64,000 nt of DNA from Glycomyces algeriensis (GTDB lineage Bacteria > Actinomycetota > Actinomycetes > Mycobacteriales > Micromonosporaceae): the NCBI RefSeq assembly GCF_027622855.1, contig NZ_JAPZVR010000001.1:638864-702863 (forward strand), in the 5' to 3' direction. Position 1 is the stretch's first letter. Each line of letters starts with the position of its first letter. Of the stretch, positions 24,562 to 33,176 are shown in pieces. Under the pieces are notes generated by a model that was not told the DNA's origin, did not search any database, and saw only the letters and a program-made list of their open reading frames with translations. The position numbers and the translations under genes were made by a program.

Positions 24562-25776
24562 ATGTCCACCTCCAAGCGCCGCCGCATGCTCGCCCTCGGT
24601 GCACTCGCATTGGGCGCGTTCGGAATCGGTCTCACCGAGTTCGTCGTGGTGGGCCTCCTCGGGCCGCTCGGCGACGACCTCGACGTCTCGATCTCCACGG
24701 CCGGACTCCTCGTCACCGGGTACGCGGCCTCGGTGGCCGTCGGCGCGCCGATCATGACCGCCGCCGGTACCCGCCTCCCGCGCAAGACGATGCTCGTCAT
24801 CCTCATGGGCCTCTTCATCGCCGGCAACGTGCTCGCCGCGAAGGCCCCCGACTACGGCGTGCTCATGACCGGCCGCGTCGTCTCCGCGCTCTGCCACGGC
24901 GCGTTCATGGGCATCGGCCCGGTCATGGCCGCGAGCCTCGTCGCGCCCGACCGGCGCTCCCGCGCGATCGCGCTCATGATGACCGGCCTGACCCTCTCGA
25001 ACGTCGTCGGCGTGCCCTTCGGCACGGCGCTGGGCCAGCAGCTGGGCTGGCGGGCGGCGTTCTGGGGCATCGCGGTCATCGGCGCGGTCTCGCTGGCGGC
25101 GATCATCGCGTTCGTGCCCTCCCGGGCCAACGACACCGGCGGGTCGCTGCGCACCGAGCTCGCGGTCTTCCGCCGGCCGCAGGTGTGGCAGGTCCTCACG
25201 ATCACCATGCTCGGCTGGGGCGCGGCCTACGCCGCCATCACCTTCATGGAGCCGATCCTCACCCGCGTCTCGGGGTTCGACACCGGGGCGGTGCCCTGGC
25301 TGCTCATCCTCTTCGGCATCGGCCTGACCGGCGGCAACCTCCTCGGCGGGCGGCTCGCGGACCGCGCGCTCATGCCGACCATGTACGGCACCATCACGGC
25401 GGCCACCGCCGCTCTGGTCGTGTTCGCCTTCGCGGCCCCGTACGCGGTCCCGGCCGCGGTCATGGTGTTCGCGCTCGGCGCGGCCGGGTTCGCGATGGTC
25501 CCGGTCTTCCAGACCCGCGTCATGGACGTGGCGAAGGAGGCGCCTTCGCTCGCGTCCTCGGTGAACGCCGCGGCGTTCAACGTCGGCATCGCCCTCTCGG
25601 CGTGGTTCGGCGGCCTCGCCATCGACGGCGGCCACGGCCTCATCGCTCCAGTGTGGATCGGCGTGGCCCTGGGCCTGGCCGCCCTCGCCGTAGCCGCGGC
25701 CTCCGGAGCGGCCGAGCGCCGCGCCAAGGCCGCCGCCGACCTGGACGCCCCGAAGCAGCCCCTCGAGAAGGTCTAG
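24562..25776 (+). CDS. Major facilitator superfamily efflux transporter (DHA1-like)
   Basis: 404 residues with twelve hydrophobic segments. The start LALGALALGAFGIGLTEFVV and GLLVTGYAASVAVGAPI are typical of the drug/sugar-efflux AraJ/CmlR-like branch, which exports chloramphenicol, arabinose or purines in known members. The motif-A loop between segments 2 and 3 reads TRLPRKTMLV, where the usual Asp is altered. The ATG at 24562 is used; a possible -10 AATACT lies eight bases upstream, so the message may be leaderless. Substrate unknown. Confidence 0.87.
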   Translation: MSTSKRRRMLALGALALGAFGIGLTEFVVVGLLGPLGDDLDVSISTAGLLVTGYAASVAVGAPIMTAAGTRLPRKTMLVILMGLFIAGNVLAAKAPDYGVLMTGRVVSALCHGAFMGIGPVMAASLVAPDRRSRAIALMMTGLTLSNVVGVPFGTALGQQLGWRAAFWGIAVIGAVSLAAIIAFVPSRANDTGGSLRTELAVFRRPQVWQVLTITMLGWGAAYAAITFMEPILTRVSGFDTGAVPWLLILFGIGLTGGNLLGGRLADRALMPTMYGTITAATAALVVFAFAAPYAVPAAVMVFALGAAGFAMVPVFQTRVMDVAKEAPSLASSVNAAAFNVGIALSAWFGGLAIDGGHGLIAPVWIGVALGLAALAVAAASGAAERRAKAAADLDAPKQPLEKV

Positions 25777-25821
25777 TCCACCGTACGGTCGACCGCCCGA
25801 AGAGGACCATCGTCCGAGCGG

Positions 25822-26658
25822 TCAGTTGAGGGCCAGGAGGCTGACTGCCGCCGCCGCTACGGCGAGGCCGATGAGTTGGCCGCGGTGGAGGCGTTCGCCG
25901 AGGACCTTGCGGGCCAGCAGGACTGTGCCGGCCGGGTAGAGGGCGACGATCACCGCGACCACCGCGAGGTCGCCGCTGCGGGCCGCCAGGAGGAACAGCA
26001 GGTTCGCGATCGAGTCGAGCGCGCCCGCGGCGGCCGAGACCGCGTAGGCGGGCCGCTCCGGGCCCAGTCGGCGCCGCATCAGGAACGCCGCGGCGAGCGT
26101 GACCGCCGACGAGACGGTCCGGCCGACGATCAAGGGCCCGACGCCGCTCTCGGCGGGCGCCTGGTGCAGGAAGACCAGTTGCAGCGCGATGGCCGCGCCC
26201 GCCCCGAATGCGAGCAGCAGCGCCGTCCGCGACGGCCGTGAGGACCGCACTCCCGGGCCGGCGCTCACCAGGACCACCGCGACCAGCGCGAGCGGCAGGC
26301 CGATCATTCCGGCCGCGGCCAGGTGCTCGCCCTGCAGCAGCCCCACGCCCACCGGCAGCGCCGCCGAGACCAGCGCGGTGACCGGTGAGAGCACGTTCAT
26401 CGGACCGATCGCCAGCGTCCGGTACAGCAGCACGAACGCCGCCGCCGAAGCCACGCCGGAGGCCGCGCCCCAAGCGACCGTGGCCGCATCGAACGACGCC
26501 CCGAGCAGCGGCCACAGCAGCAGCTCGACCACGAGGCTCGCAGGGGCCGCGATCATCACCGTCCGCAGCACGTGCGCCTTGCGCGCGCCGAGCCCCCCGA
26601 GGAAGTCCGCGCAGCCGTACGCGAGCGAACTACCCAGAGCCAGTACCAAGGCGATCAC
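25822..26658 (-). CDS. EamA/DMT-superfamily transporter
   Basis: 278 residues with about ten hydrophobic helices in two EamA repeats. The first includes LLYRTLAIGPMNVLSPVTAL and the second FLLAARSGDLAVVAVIVALYPAGTVLLAR with the conserved end ERLHRGQLIGLAVAAAAVSLL. Such proteins usually export metabolites or amino acids. It starts with GTG at 26658. It is divergent from an XRE-cupin regulator with three direct repeats in the shared control region, so it is the probable target of that regulator. Confidence 0.88.
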   Translation of the reverse strand: MIALVLALGSSLAYGCADFLGGLGARKAHVLRTVMIAAPASLVVELLLWPLLGASFDAATVAWGAASGVASAAAFVLLYRTLAIGPMNVLSPVTALVSAALPVGVGLLQGEHLAAAGMIGLPLALVAVVLVSAGPGVRSSRPSRTALLLAFGAGAAIALQLVFLHQAPAESGVGPLIVGRTVSSAVTLAAAFLMRRRLGPERPAYAVSAAAGALDSIANLLFLLAARSGDLAVVAVIVALYPAGTVLLARKVLGERLHRGQLIGLAVAAAAVSLLALN

Positions 26659-26680
26659 GGCATCCCACCATCCTCTATCA

Positions 26681-26732
26681 GAACGACCGGATAGAATAGT
26701 AGAACGACCGCGGTGGTGCAGTCAAACGACCG
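26681..26732. promoter_or_regulatory. Three direct GAACGACCG repeats in a divergent promoter
   Basis: GAACGACCG stands at 26681-26689 and 26702-26710, and AACGACCG at 26725-26732. The spacings are 21 and 22 bases, so all face the same side of the helix. A TAGAAT -10-like box lies between the first two (26692-26697). The array separates the EamA and XRE-cupin genes. Confidence 0.65.
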
Positions 26733-26774
26733 CGCGGACTATTCGAGTGACTTATGCGTCAGGAAGGCGGGCAC

Positions 26775-27347
26775 ATGAGCGACGCAGAGGCGGCCCTGCG
26801 CACCGTCGCGGCCAACGTCAAGGCGGCCCGCGTCCGCGCCGGCCTCTCCCTCGACGAACTCGGCCGTCGCGCCCGCGTCAGCAAAGGCGCCCTCGTCGGC
26901 CTCGAAAAAGCCCAGGGCAACCCCAACCTCGCCACCCTGGTCCGCCTCGCCGACACCCTCGGCGTCTCCGTCTCCGCCCTCATGGAGGGCCCCGCCGAAG
27001 ACCGCGTCCGCATCGTCACCGCAGCAGCGGTCACACCACTGTGGACCGGTGAGCGGGGCGGCGAGGCCCGCCTCATGCTCACCACCTCCGGCCCCGCCCC
27101 CGTCGAGGTCTGGCGCTGGCGGCTCGAGCCGGGCGACGCGTACGCGAGCCACCCGCACCAGGCGGGCGTGCAGGAGACCGTCAGCGTCATGACCGGCGAG
27201 ATGGTCCTCGTCGTGGACGGGACGGAACACCCGCTCACCGCAGGCCAGACCGCCACGTTCGGCGGCGACGCCCCCCACGCCTACCGCGGCGCGGGCACCG
27301 GCACGTGCACCCTCGTCATGACCGTGCACCTGCCGCCCGGAGCCTGA
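26775..27347 (+). CDS. XRE-family regulator with C-terminal cupin domain
   Basis: 190 residues. The helix-turn-helix is VKAARVRAGLSLDELGRRAR, then VSKGALVGLEKAQGNPNLAT. The cupin domain carries HPHQAGVQETVSVMTGEMVL and the second motif FGGDAPHAYRG. It resembles the regulator at 19169 in plan but differs in sequence. ATG 26775 follows AGGAAGG. It is divergent from the EamA exporter; inference: it senses the exported compound. Confidence 0.88.
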   Translation: MSDAEAALRTVAANVKAARVRAGLSLDELGRRARVSKGALVGLEKAQGNPNLATLVRLADTLGVSVSALMEGPAEDRVRIVTAAAVTPLWTGERGGEARLMLTTSGPAPVEVWRWRLEPGDAYASHPHQAGVQETVSVMTGEMVLVVDGTEHPLTAGQTATFGGDAPHAYRGAGTGTCTLVMTVHLPPGA

Positions 27348-27350
27348 ACC

Positions 27351-27878
27351 TCAAGCGGCCCTGCGGTTCCAGGGGAGGAGCGCCAGGACGCGGGCCATGG
27401 CGCAGGTGTCGGTGACCGCCGCGAAGGCCAGGCCGGCGCCGATGGCGGCGGCGAGCCATTTGAGCGGGTCCCAGGCGAGACTGAGGACCACGAAGGCGAT
27501 GACGAGGTCTCCCGCGGCGAGCCGGACCTGGCGTTCCATGCCCCAGACGCCGCGGCCGCTCGACTCGACCGCGCCGCCGTCCTTGCGCCAGGCGGTCAGG
27601 CCGCCTTCGAGGATGTGGACGGGTACGCCCGCGCCCTCGTCGAGGAGGTTCCTGGCCTGGCCCGCGCGTGTCCCGGAGGCGCACACCAGGATCACGGGCG
27701 CACCGCCGTGGGCGAGGTCGGCGGCCGGGAGGGTCGCGAGCGGGACGTTGCGCGAGCCGGGGAGGCGTTCGGAGGCGAACTCGCCGGGCGTGCGCACGTC
27801 GACGAGGACGGCGCCGTGCGACTCCACCAGCTGCCTCGCGGCCGCCGGGCCGACGAACGACTTCGATGCGACGGACAT
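27351..27878 (-). CDS. Rhodanese domain fused to a DUF2892-type membrane domain
   Basis: 175 residues. The rhodanese domain (about 10-105) has the active-site loop CASGTR with catalytic Cys66 and ILEGGLTAWRKDGG after it. Two hydrophobic segments (about 122-160, with TDTCAMARVLALLPWNR at the end) match the inner-membrane YgaP-like DUF2892 module. It probably carries sulfane sulfur at the membrane. It lies just beyond the end of the sulfonate import operon, behind two strong hairpins, so it is linked by theme but likely transcribed separately. Confidence 0.88.
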   Translation of the reverse strand: MSVASKSFVGPAAARQLVESHGAVLVDVRTPGEFASERLPGSRNVPLATLPAADLAHGGAPVILVCASGTRAGQARNLLDEGAGVPVHILEGGLTAWRKDGGAVESSGRGVWGMERQVRLAAGDLVIAFVVLSLAWDPLKWLAAAIGAGLAFAAVTDTCAMARVLALLPWNRRAA

Positions 27879-27906
27879 GTGGGCTCCTCTGTGGTCGGTC
27901 CTGGTA

Positions 27907-27951
27907 CCGGAGGCCGGGTTCCCGCGAGCTGATCGGGAACCCGGCCTCCGG
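27907..27951. terminator. Perfect 17 bp stem-loop upstream of the rhodanese gene
   Basis: Positions 27907-27923 pair perfectly with 27935-27951 around an 11-base loop. It is the longest perfect short hairpin in the window outside the palindromic elements. It lies 29 bases before the rhodanese start and downstream of the sulfonate operon, so it may insulate the two. Confidence 0.65.
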
Positions 27952-28020
27952 CGGTCTGCGGGGGCGGGTCGGGCGTCGGTCGAAGCGGCTGCAGCTCTCA
28001 GCCGCCCATCGGGCCGGAGG

Positions 28021-28060
28021 TCCCCCCGCGGGGCGAAGGTGCGGAACGCCCCGCGGGGGA
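28021..28060 (-). terminator. Terminator of the first sulfonate ABC operon
   Basis: CCCCCGCGGGGCG and CGCCCCGCGGGGG form a 13 bp stem with one extra C and an 11-base loop. It begins eight bases past the permease stop codon. Confidence 0.75.
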
Positions 28061-28068
28061 GTCTGGTG

Positions 28069-28959
28069 CTATCGGTCCTGGTTCAGGCCCCAGGAACTGC
28101 GGATGCGGTTGTCCGCGGCGCGGAACGCCGCGTCGACCAGGATGCCGATGACGAGCACCGTGACGATCCAGCCGATGACCCGCGACGCGTCGTTGAACTC
28201 CCGCGCCCCCTGCATCAGCGCGCCGATGGAACCCTGCCCGGCGATGATCACCAGCAGCTCGCCCGCCATCAGCGAGCGCCAGGCGAACGCCCAGCCCTGC
28301 TTCAGACCCGACACGAACGACGGCAGCGTCGCCGGGAGGATCACGTGCCGGTACAGCGTCAGGCCCTTCATGCCCAGCACCGCCCCGACCCGCTTGTACG
28401 CCGGCGGCACGTAGTCGATGCCCGAGATGATCCCGTTCGCGATCGCGGGCACCGCCCCGAGCACCACCACGAACATGATGGCCGACTCCGAGATCTTGAA
28501 CAGCAGGATCGCCAGCGGGAACCAGATGATCGACGGCATCGTCTGCAGCCCGGTGATGGCCGAGCCGATCGCCGCCCGCAGCGGCCTGAACCGCGCCACC
28601 GCGATGCCCAGCACCGAACCGACCAGCACCGACAGCGCGAACCCGGTCAGGGCCCGCTGCATCGTGATCAGGATCGCCTGCCAGTAGTCCGGAGTGGACG
28701 CGTACGCCGCCAGGTCCTCCCACACCGTCAGCGGCGCGGGCAGCACCCACACCGGCTTCCACTCGATCAGCACCAGGAACTGCCACACGCCGATCACGAG
28801 GACCAGCGCCAGCACCTTCGGCCACGTGCTCGCCCACAACCGGGAACCGAAACGGCCCCAGCGGGTCTCCGTCACCGGCGTGCGCTCCAGCTCGTCCAGC
28901 CCCGACAGCCGCTCGCGGGAGGTGTCCTCCTCCTTCGAGGAGACGGTCTCAACCGGCAT
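28069..28959 (-). CDS. ABC importer permease, SsuC/TauC type (system 1)
   Basis: 296 residues with six or so hydrophobic segments of the nitrate/sulfonate/taurine importer class. Landmarks are SIIWFPLAILLFKISESAI and the ATPase-contact EAA-like loop GAVLGMKGLTLYRHVILPATLP. The C-terminal FRAADNRIRSSWG is charged. The ATG at 28959 overlaps the ATPase gene by 11 bases. It is the third gene of the operon binding protein, ATPase, permease. Confidence 0.9.
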   Translation of the reverse strand: MPVETVSSKEEDTSRERLSGLDELERTPVTETRWGRFGSRLWASTWPKVLALVLVIGVWQFLVLIEWKPVWVLPAPLTVWEDLAAYASTPDYWQAILITMQRALTGFALSVLVGSVLGIAVARFRPLRAAIGSAITGLQTMPSIIWFPLAILLFKISESAIMFVVVLGAVPAIANGIISGIDYVPPAYKRVGAVLGMKGLTLYRHVILPATLPSFVSGLKQGWAFAWRSLMAGELLVIIAGQGSIGALMQGAREFNDASRVIGWIVTVLVIGILVDAAFRAADNRIRSSWGLNQDR

Positions 28960-29740
28960 GGCGCGACACCTCCTCGCGCAGCGCGTCGGTGATCTCGGCC
29001 GCCAGGCCCGCGACCGGCGCCGAGTCGATGCGCCGCGGCCGGTCCAGCCCCACGTCGTACACATTGAGCACGCGGCCCGGCCGCGAACTCAGCAGCACCA
29101 CCCGGTCGCCCAGGCGCACCGCCTCGCGCACGTTGTGCGTCACGAACAGCACCGTGAGCTCCCGCTCGCGCCAGATCCGCTCCAGCTCGTCGTGCAGGAT
29201 GTCGCGGGTCATCGCGTCGAGCGCCCCGAACGGCTCGTCCATGAGCAGCACCGACGCGTCCTGCGCCAGCGCCCTGGCGAGCGCCACGCGCTGGCGCATC
29301 CCGCCCGAGAGCTCGTGCGGCCGCTTGTGCGCGAACCCGTTGAGCCGCACCGTGTCCAGCAGCTCTGCGGCGCGCTGGCGTCGTTCAGCCCGACCGACGC
29401 CCTTCACGCGCAGTGCGAGTTCGACGTTGCCCGAGACGGTGAGCCACGGGAACAGCGCCGACTCCTGGAACATCATGGCGACCGGCCGCTCCACGTTGTC
29501 AATGCTGCCGGCGCTGAGCTCGTCGAGCCCGGCGACGAGCGAGAGCAGGGTGCTCTTGCCGCAGCCGGAGGCGCCGACCAGGCAGGTGAAGCTGCCGGGT
29601 GCCACGTTCAGCGAGACGCCGTCGAGGGCCGTGACGGCGCCCGGGCCCCGGCCGTAGCGCTTGACCACGTCGGTCAGCACCACGGCCCCTGGGACCCGGG
29701 CGGCGTCTTCGGCCGCCACGGCGTGGCGGATGAGGCTCAT
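28949..29740 (-). CDS. ABC importer ATPase, SsuB/TauB type (system 1)
   Basis: 263 residues with all nucleotide-binding motifs: Walker A LVGASGCGKSTLLS, the Q-loop MMFQESALFPW, the signature ELSGGMRQRVALARAL, Walker B VLLMDEPFGALDAMTRD and the switch His in LFVTHNVREAVRL. It powers import through the adjacent permease. The start overlaps the binding-protein stop (ATGA). Confidence 0.93.
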   Translation of the reverse strand: MSLIRHAVAAEDAARVPGAVVLTDVVKRYGRGPGAVTALDGVSLNVAPGSFTCLVGASGCGKSTLLSLVAGLDELSAGSIDNVERPVAMMFQESALFPWLTVSGNVELALRVKGVGRAERRQRAAELLDTVRLNGFAHKRPHELSGGMRQRVALARALAQDASVLLMDEPFGALDAMTRDILHDELERIWRERELTVLFVTHNVREAVRLGDRVVLLSSRPGRVLNVYDVGLDRPRRIDSAPVAGLAAEITDALREEVSRHAG

Positions 29741-30819
29741 GCCAGGTCACCCGCCGAGACTTCGGCGTCGCCGCGGTCGGCGAGCACCTGGTTGAGGGCC
29801 TCGAGCGCGTAGATGCCCTTGAGGTCGACCTCTTCGAGCAGTCCGACCTCGACGGCGTGCTCCTTGCTGCCCTGGAGCGAGGCCGCGATCGGGTCGGCGG
29901 TGAAGGTGAGGTTCTCCCAGGCCGCGGCGATCACGGCGTCGTCCAGGCGCTTGTCGGTGAGCGCCTCGATGCGGTCGTTGGAGGCGGTCTGGGCCTCCTC
30001 GGGGTTCTCGGCGATGAAGTCGAGTGCGGCCAGGTGGGCTTCGAGGAACGCCTTGACCAGTGCCGGCTGCTCGTCGAGGAACGCCTTGGACACGATGATG
30101 TGGGTGGTGACGAACTGGCCGCCCTCCCACAGCTCGCGCTCGTTGACGAACTCGAGCGCGCCGTGCTTGATGACGAGGTCCGAGTAGCGCGGCTCGACGG
30201 CCCAGGCGGCCTGCACGGTGCCCGCGTCGAAGGCCGCGGCGACCTCGGCGTTGTCGATGGGGGTGACGGCGACGTCGCCGCCGCCGTTCTCGTCGGTCGC
30301 GAAGCCCTGCTCCTTGAGCCAGTAGCGGGCCGCCACGTCCTGGGTGTTGCCCAGCTGCGGGGTCGCGAGCGCCTTGCCGCGCAGGTCCTCCACCGTGGTG
30401 ATGGACTCGTTCACGACCAGGCCGGCGCCGCCGGAGGTCGAGCCGCCGATGATGTGCAGGGCCTGGCCCTGGGACTGGGCCCAGCCGTTGATGGCCGGGT
30501 TCGGGCCGATGTAGGAGATGTCGATGGCGTCCGCGAAGAGGGCCTCGATCGCCGAGGGCCCGGCGTTGAAGACGGTCTCTTCGATGTGGACGGCCTCGGG
30601 CAGGGTCTCCTTGAAGACGCCGGCCTCGAGTCCGACGAGGGCGGGGGCGTGGGTGACGTTCCCGAAGTAGCCCAGGCGGATCGTGCCGCTGGCGGTCGCG
30701 CCGTCCGCTTCGGCGGCAGCGGTTGCGCCGTCGCCGTCGTTGCCGCACGCGGCCAGCACCGGGGCCGCGGTGAGGGCCGCGCCTGCGGCTGCGATGACGC
30801 TTCGTCGTCTGATGCTCAT
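29737..30819 (-). CDS. Sulfonate/taurine-type ABC substrate-binding lipoprotein (system 1)
   Basis: 360 residues. RRRS at the start and a lipobox APVLAACGN (Cys near residue 24) suggest lipoprotein export, perhaps by the Tat route. The mature part has the SsuA/TauA pattern: IRLGYFGNVTHAPALVGLE, VHIEETVFNAGPSAIEALFA, DISYIGPNPAINGWA and STSGGAGLVV. It should bind an organosulfonate; taurine or nitrilotriacetate-like ligands are alternatives. The ATG at 30819 opens the basic signal region. The promoter carries a 41 bp imperfect dyad related to the Rrf2 sites of this island. Confidence 0.9.
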   Translation of the reverse strand: MSIRRRSVIAAAGAALTAAPVLAACGNDGDGATAAAEADGATASGTIRLGYFGNVTHAPALVGLEAGVFKETLPEAVHIEETVFNAGPSAIEALFADAIDISYIGPNPAINGWAQSQGQALHIIGGSTSGGAGLVVNESITTVEDLRGKALATPQLGNTQDVAARYWLKEQGFATDENGGGDVAVTPIDNAEVAAAFDAGTVQAAWAVEPRYSDLVIKHGALEFVNERELWEGGQFVTTHIIVSKAFLDEQPALVKAFLEAHLAALDFIAENPEEAQTASNDRIEALTDKRLDDAVIAAAWENLTFTADPIAASLQGSKEHAVEVGLLEEVDLKGIYALEALNQVLADRGDAEVSAGDLA

Positions 30820-30847
30820 GGGGATGCTTTCTGATTGAGAGGGCATG

Positions 30848-30888
30848 AATCCTAGTAGTTCGATTAACTAGATCAAACTAGTAGGAAT
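30848..30888 (-). promoter_or_regulatory. Promoter and dyad operator of sulfonate ABC operon 1
   Basis: The 17-base arms 30848-30864 and 30872-30888 pair at 14 of 17 positions. On the minus strand TTGATC (30871-30876) and TAGGAT (30849-30854), 16 bases apart, form a promoter inside the dyad. TAGGAATTCT at 30882-30891 recurs exactly at 36626-36635, in the Rrf2-type site of the second operon. Inference: a degenerate site for the same regulator. Confidence 0.55.
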
Positions 30889-30930
30889 TCTAGGATCGGA
30901 AGTCTCGCGCGGGCAACCCGCGTCCCAGTA

Positions 30931-30952
30931 AATGGGCCGGGAATGGGCCGGG
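30931..30952. repeat. Two tandem copies of AATGGGCCGGG
   Basis: An exact 11 bp unit is repeated head to tail about 110 bases upstream of the sulfonate-binding protein gene. One unit is one helical turn, so it could be a regulatory site or simple slippage. Confidence 0.6.
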
Positions 30953-31016
30953 ATTCGGTGCGCGAGCTCGGAAAACGTTCGCCGTCCGGGCGGCGTTCCG
31001 CGCATTGGGACGCGAA

Positions 31017-31044
31017 AGGGGCGCATCGGACGTGATGCGCCCCT
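31017..31044 (-). terminator. Terminator of sulfonate operon 2
   Basis: A perfect 10 bp stem, AGGGGCGCAT with ATGCGCCCCT, and an 8-base loop lie three bases past the monooxygenase stop codon. A short T-run follows on the minus strand. Confidence 0.8.
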
Positions 31045-31047
31045 CCC

Positions 31048-32415
31048 TCAGCGGGCGTGGGCGAGGACGCCCTTGACCGCGGATTCGAGGGCTTCGCGGC
31101 GCCGCGGGTTCTCCGGGCGCGCGAGGCCGTAGTGCTCACGCAAGGTGGTGCCGGTGTACTCGGTGCGGAAGCGCCCGCGCTCCTGGAGGATCGGGACCAC
31201 GCGGTCCACGAACGCCTCCAGGCCCGAGGGCAGGACGGCGGGCATGATGTTGAACCCGTCCGCCGCTCCGTCGTCGAACCACTCGAAGATCGCGTCGGCG
31301 ACCTGCTCGGGGGTGCCGCTGAAGGTGCGGTGGCCGCGCCCGCCCCCGAGGCGGCCGATCAGCTGCCGCACCGTGAGCCGCTCGCGCCGGGCGAGGTCCA
31401 CGATGAGCGTGAAGCGGCTCTTGGCGCCCTCGATGTCGTCCTCCGTGGGCAGGTTCGCGGGCAGCTCCCGCTCGAGGTCCAGCTCGGACGGGTCGAGCTT
31501 CAGCTGCTTCGCGAGGCTGCCCAGCGCGTACTCGGCGACGATGAGCCGGTCGAGCTCGGCCTCCAGTTCGCGGGCCTCGGCCTCGGTGTCGCCGATGACC
31601 GGCACGATCCCCGGCAGCACGAGCACCCCGTCGGGGTCGCGGCCGGCCGCCGCGGCCCGGCGCTTGATGTCGGCGTAGAACGCCTGCGCCTCCTGGAGGG
31701 TCTGCTGCGCGGTGAAGATCGCCTCGGCGTGGAGCGCCGCGAACGCCTTGCCGTCCTCAGAGGACCCGGCCTGCACGAGCAGCGGGTGCCCCTGCGGGGA
31801 GCGCGGCACGTTGAGCGCCCCGGCGACCTGGAAGTGCTCGCCCGCGTGGTCGGCGGGGTAGACCAGCTTCTCGTCGCCCCAGAGCCCGGTCTCCTTGTCG
31901 CCCAGGATCGCCGCGTCGTCCCAGGAGTCCCAGAGCTTCTTGGCGACCTGAAGGAACTCCTCGGCCCGGGCGTACCGCGAGGCGTGGTCGGGGAGTTCGG
32001 CGAGGTTGAAGTTGCGCGCGGCGTCGAGGGTCGCGGTGGTCACGATGTTCCATCCGGCCCGCCCGCCCGAGAGGTGGTCGACCGAGGCGAAGCGCCGCGC
32101 CAGGTTGTACGGCTCGTTGTACGTCGTGGACGCGGTGGCGATGAGTCCGATGTGCTCGGTCACGGCGGCGAGCGCCGCCAGGACCACCGTGGGCTCGAGC
32201 GACCCGGAGGGCCGGCGGCCGATGGTGCCCCACAGGGACGGCGAGTCCGCGAAGAACACCGAGTCGAGCTTTCCGCGCTCGGCGATCCGCGCGAGGTTCG
32301 CGTAGTGCGCGATCTTGGTGGAGGAGTGCGGGTCGGACTCGGGGAGCCGCCACGAGGCCTCGTGGTGGCCGGTGTTCATCAGGAACGCGTTGAGATGCAG
32401 TTGCCTCGTGCTCAT
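31048..32415 (-). CDS. Luciferase-like flavin monooxygenase, NtaA/SnaA/DszA family
   Basis: 455 residues, the length of the NtaA/SnaA/DszA/ScmK branch, longer than SsuD. Landmarks are HLNAFLMNTGHHEASWRLPE at the start, LDSVFFADSPSLWG, AGWNIVTTATLDAARNFN, and the end FNIMPAVLPSGLEAFVDRVV. Relatives use FMNH2 and oxygen to open C-S or C-N bonds, for example in sulfones or nitrilotriacetate. Here it follows an SsuABC-like importer and two flavin reductases, so desulfonation or sulfone cleavage is the likely task. The start overlaps the ATPase stop (ATGA). Confidence 0.9.
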   Translation of the reverse strand: MSTRQLHLNAFLMNTGHHEASWRLPESDPHSSTKIAHYANLARIAERGKLDSVFFADSPSLWGTIGRRPSGSLEPTVVLAALAAVTEHIGLIATASTTYNEPYNLARRFASVDHLSGGRAGWNIVTTATLDAARNFNLAELPDHASRYARAEEFLQVAKKLWDSWDDAAILGDKETGLWGDEKLVYPADHAGEHFQVAGALNVPRSPQGHPLLVQAGSSEDGKAFAALHAEAIFTAQQTLQEAQAFYADIKRRAAAAGRDPDGVLVLPGIVPVIGDTEAEARELEAELDRLIVAEYALGSLAKQLKLDPSELDLERELPANLPTEDDIEGAKSRFTLIVDLARRERLTVRQLIGRLGGGRGHRTFSGTPEQVADAIFEWFDDGAADGFNIMPAVLPSGLEAFVDRVVPILQERGRFRTEYTGTTLREHYGLARPENPRRREALESAVKGVLAHAR

Positions 32416-33176
32416 GCTTCCTCCTCTTTCTTGATCTCGGCGCCGCCGGCCAGGCCGAGTGCGGCGAGCAGTTCGGTGCGGACCTCGGCGAACCGCGGGT
32501 CCGACGGGTCGCGCGGTCCGTCGAGGTCGACGCGCCGCTCGGTGCGCACGTGCCCGGAGTCCAGGACGAGCACCCGGTCGGCGAGGACGATCGCCTCGTC
32601 GACGTCGTGGGTGACGAGCAGGACGGCGGGCTTGTGGCGCTCGTAGAGGGCACGCAGGAGCCCGTGCATCTTGATGCGGGTCAAGGCGTCCAGGGCCCCG
32701 AAGGGCTCGTCGGCCAGGAGCAGCTGGGGTTCGCGCACCAGCGAGCGGGCGAGCGCCACGCGCTGCTGCTCGCCGCCGGAGAGCTCGCGGGGCCAGGCCC
32801 GTTCGCGTCCGGCGAGCCCCACTTCGGCGAGGGCCTCGCGGCCCCGCGCCTTCGCGTTCGGGCCGTTGAGGCCGATCACGACGTTGCGCAGGACCCGCTG
32901 CCACGGCAGCAGCCGCGAGTCCTGGAAGACCACCGAGACCTGTTCGGGCACTTCGATGTCGCCGGTGCCCGAGGCATCCTGGTCGAGGCCCGCTAGGGCC
33001 CGCAGGAGCGTGGACTTGCCCGAGCCGGAGCGGCCCAGGAGGGCCACGAACTCGCCGGGTTCGATGGTCAGGTCGAGGCCGGACAGCACGGGGCGGTCGT
33101 CGGTGAAGGAGCGGTGGAGGCCGCTGATGCGCACCGCCGCGGTCGTGGCGGTCAGTCCTCCAGCGTGCGTCGCCAT
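32412..33176 (-). CDS. ABC importer ATPase, SsuB type (system 2)
   Basis: 254 residues. Walker A is LLGRSGSGKSTLLRALAG, the Q-loop VVFQDSRLLPWQ, the signature ELSGGEQQRVALARSLV, Walker B LLLADEPFGALDALTR, and the switch His is in LLVTHDVDEAI. The RLLPWQRV after the Q-loop is typical of aliphatic-sulfonate importers. It overlaps the permease gene by 25 bases and the monooxygenase gene by 4. Confidence 0.92.
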   Translation of the reverse strand: MATHAGGLTATTAAVRISGLHRSFTDDRPVLSGLDLTIEPGEFVALLGRSGSGKSTLLRALAGLDQDASGTGDIEVPEQVSVVFQDSRLLPWQRVLRNVVIGLNGPNAKARGREALAEVGLAGRERAWPRELSGGEQQRVALARSLVREPQLLLADEPFGALDALTRIKMHGLLRALYERHKPAVLLVTHDVDEAIVLADRVLVLDSGHVRTERRVDLDGPRDPSDPRFAEVRTELLAALGLAGGAEIKKEEEA

